Positions 6,395 through 7,034 of a stretch of DNA of 7,034 nucleotides are shown in pieces; the first letter of the stretch is position 1, and every line of letters starts with the position of its first letter. Origin of the DNA: Clostridia bacterium (GTDB lineage Bacteria; Bacillota; Clostridia; TANB77; CAG-508); contig JAAVXQ010000092.1 of assembly GCA_022790685.1 (NCBI GenBank), positions 1-7,034 on the forward strand, given 5' to 3'. The notes beneath the pieces are model-generated. The model was given only the letters and a program-made list of their open reading frames with translations. It had not been told where the DNA came from and searched no databases. Made by a program: the position numbers and the translations under genes.

Positions 6395-6423
6395 TTTACT
6401 TTAAATTATTTTTTGGATATAAT
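6395..6423 (+). promoter_or_regulatory. Putative sigma-A promoter for ABC permease gene
   Basis: TTTACT at 6395-6400 (4 of 6 matches) and a perfect TATAAT at 6418-6423 are separated by 17 bases. It sits directly after the dtd terminator and before the next gene, the expected place for a promoter. The leader would be about 27 bases and carries AAAGGG at 6446-6451 as ribosome binding site, 5 bases before ATG. Confidence 0.6.
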
Positions 6424-6456
6424 GACTTAAATAGAAACTATAAAGAAAGGGAAAAA

Positions 6457-7034
6457 ATGAAAAAAGCTTTATTAAAAGACACTATAAAACAAATATTTAA
6501 AACTTATAAAAGATTTATTTCCATACTACTAATGGCTTTGCTAGGAGTAGGCTTTTTTGCTGGAATAAGAGCCGCAAGTCCTGATATGAAGAAAACCGTA
6601 GATAAATATTTTGATGAAGCTTTATTTTATGATATACAAGTAGTATCTACTTTAGGCCTAACAGAAGCTGATGTAAAGGCATTAGAGAAAGTGGAAGGAA
6701 TAGAAAAGGTTTATCCATCTTTTTCGACAGATGCTTTTATCACTGTAAACAATATAGAAACAGTAGTTAGAATTCATGAAATAGAAGAAAACATAAATAA
6801 ACTAAAAATAGTAGAGGGATATATGCCATCTACTAATAGCGAATGTGTTGTAGAACAAAGACTGATTGATAGTACAGATTTAAAAATAGGGGATTATATA
6901 GAAATTAAGGAAGATAGAGATAATGAATATTTAGTTACAAATAGAATGAAGATAGTCGGAACTATTACTAGTCCAATATATATATCTAAAGAAAGAGGAA
7001 CCTCAAGTTTAGGTTCTGGAAGAATATCATATTA
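6457..7034 (+). CDS. FtsX/MacB-type ABC transporter permease, N-terminal part
   Basis: The first 192 codons of a membrane permease, cut by the window end. A short basic N-terminus (MKKALLKDTIKQIFKTYKRF) precedes a single membrane helix at about residues 21-38 (ISILLMALLGVGFFAGIR), then an extracytoplasmic domain resembling the MacB periplasmic core: ASPDMKKTVDKYFDE, a stretch LTEADVKALEKVEGIEKVYPSF and VVEQRLIDSTDLKIGDYIEI. This arrangement is typical of the large clostridial FtsX-family permeases that pair with a separate ATPase for export of lipids, peptides or antimicrobials. Substrate cannot be deduced. CGG at 6957 is out of frame (GTC GGA) and the frame is intact through it. The partner ATPase is not in this window. 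Confidence 0.85.
   Translation, partial: MKKALLKDTIKQIFKTYKRFISILLMALLGVGFFAGIRAASPDMKKTVDKYFDEALFYDIQVVSTLGLTEADVKALEKVEGIEKVYPSFSTDAFITVNNIETVVRIHEIEENINKLKIVEGYMPSTNSECVVEQRLIDSTDLKIGDYIEIKEDRDNEYLVTNRMKIVGTITSPIYISKERGTSSLGSGRISY

Noticed and set aside
1..7034. tRNA, rRNA, CRISPR arrays, insertion sequences or riboswitches
   Set aside because: I saw no tRNA-like cloverleaf, regular repeat-spacer unit, transposase, terminal inverted repeats or structured long leader. No unannotated gap exceeds 100 bases.

Overview
The window is strongly A+T-rich DNA with Shine-Dalgarno-led, co-directional genes and a der-plsY-gpsA cluster. This points to a low-GC Bacillota, most likely an uncultured class Clostridia member. 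Arginine is written almost only as AGA/AGG; the sole CGN arginine codon I find is one CGT in plsY. All genes are on the + strand.

Layout: (1) 1-79, a leader with a good sigma-A-type promoter. (2) 83-589, a dCMP/cytidine deaminase family protein. (3) 602-2275, a polytopic GT-C-like membrane protein of the PTPS-related/YfhO type, readable only with three +1 frame changes. (4) 2360-5375, the GTPase gene der followed by plsY and gpsA, linking ribosome assembly and glycerophospholipid synthesis. (5) 5437-5910, a small coiled-coil protein with a zinc ribbon and acidic tail, coupled by a TAATG overlap to (6) dtd, D-aminoacyl-tRNA deacylase, 5910-6348, readable only with one +1 frame change. (7) An intrinsic terminator at 6351-6379. 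(8) A new promoter and the 5' end of a large FtsX/MacB-type ABC transporter permease, running off the window at 7034.

The notable signal is in the four frame changes. Each is exactly one extra C in front of a GGA or GGT glycine codon, so the zero-frame ribosome meets CGG at that point (1064, 1167, 1873, 5970). I read every CGG on the + strand. There are eight: four are out of frame inside intact genes, and the other four are the only in-frame CGG codons, all at frame-change points. No CGG is used as an ordinary sense codon. In Dtd the restored residue is Gly21, which matches the Gly I recall in E. coli Dtd (VTGEIG) with no gap. The long A and T runs, where indel errors would be expected, are all in frame.

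This fits a genome-wide rule in which CGG is unassigned or rare and is passed by an efficient +1 shift, or CGGN is read as a four-base glycine codon. A systematic C-insertion artefact upstream of GG must be excluded with raw reads. Three sites in one membrane-protein gene imply that the event, if real, is efficient rather than a low-level regulatory recoding.
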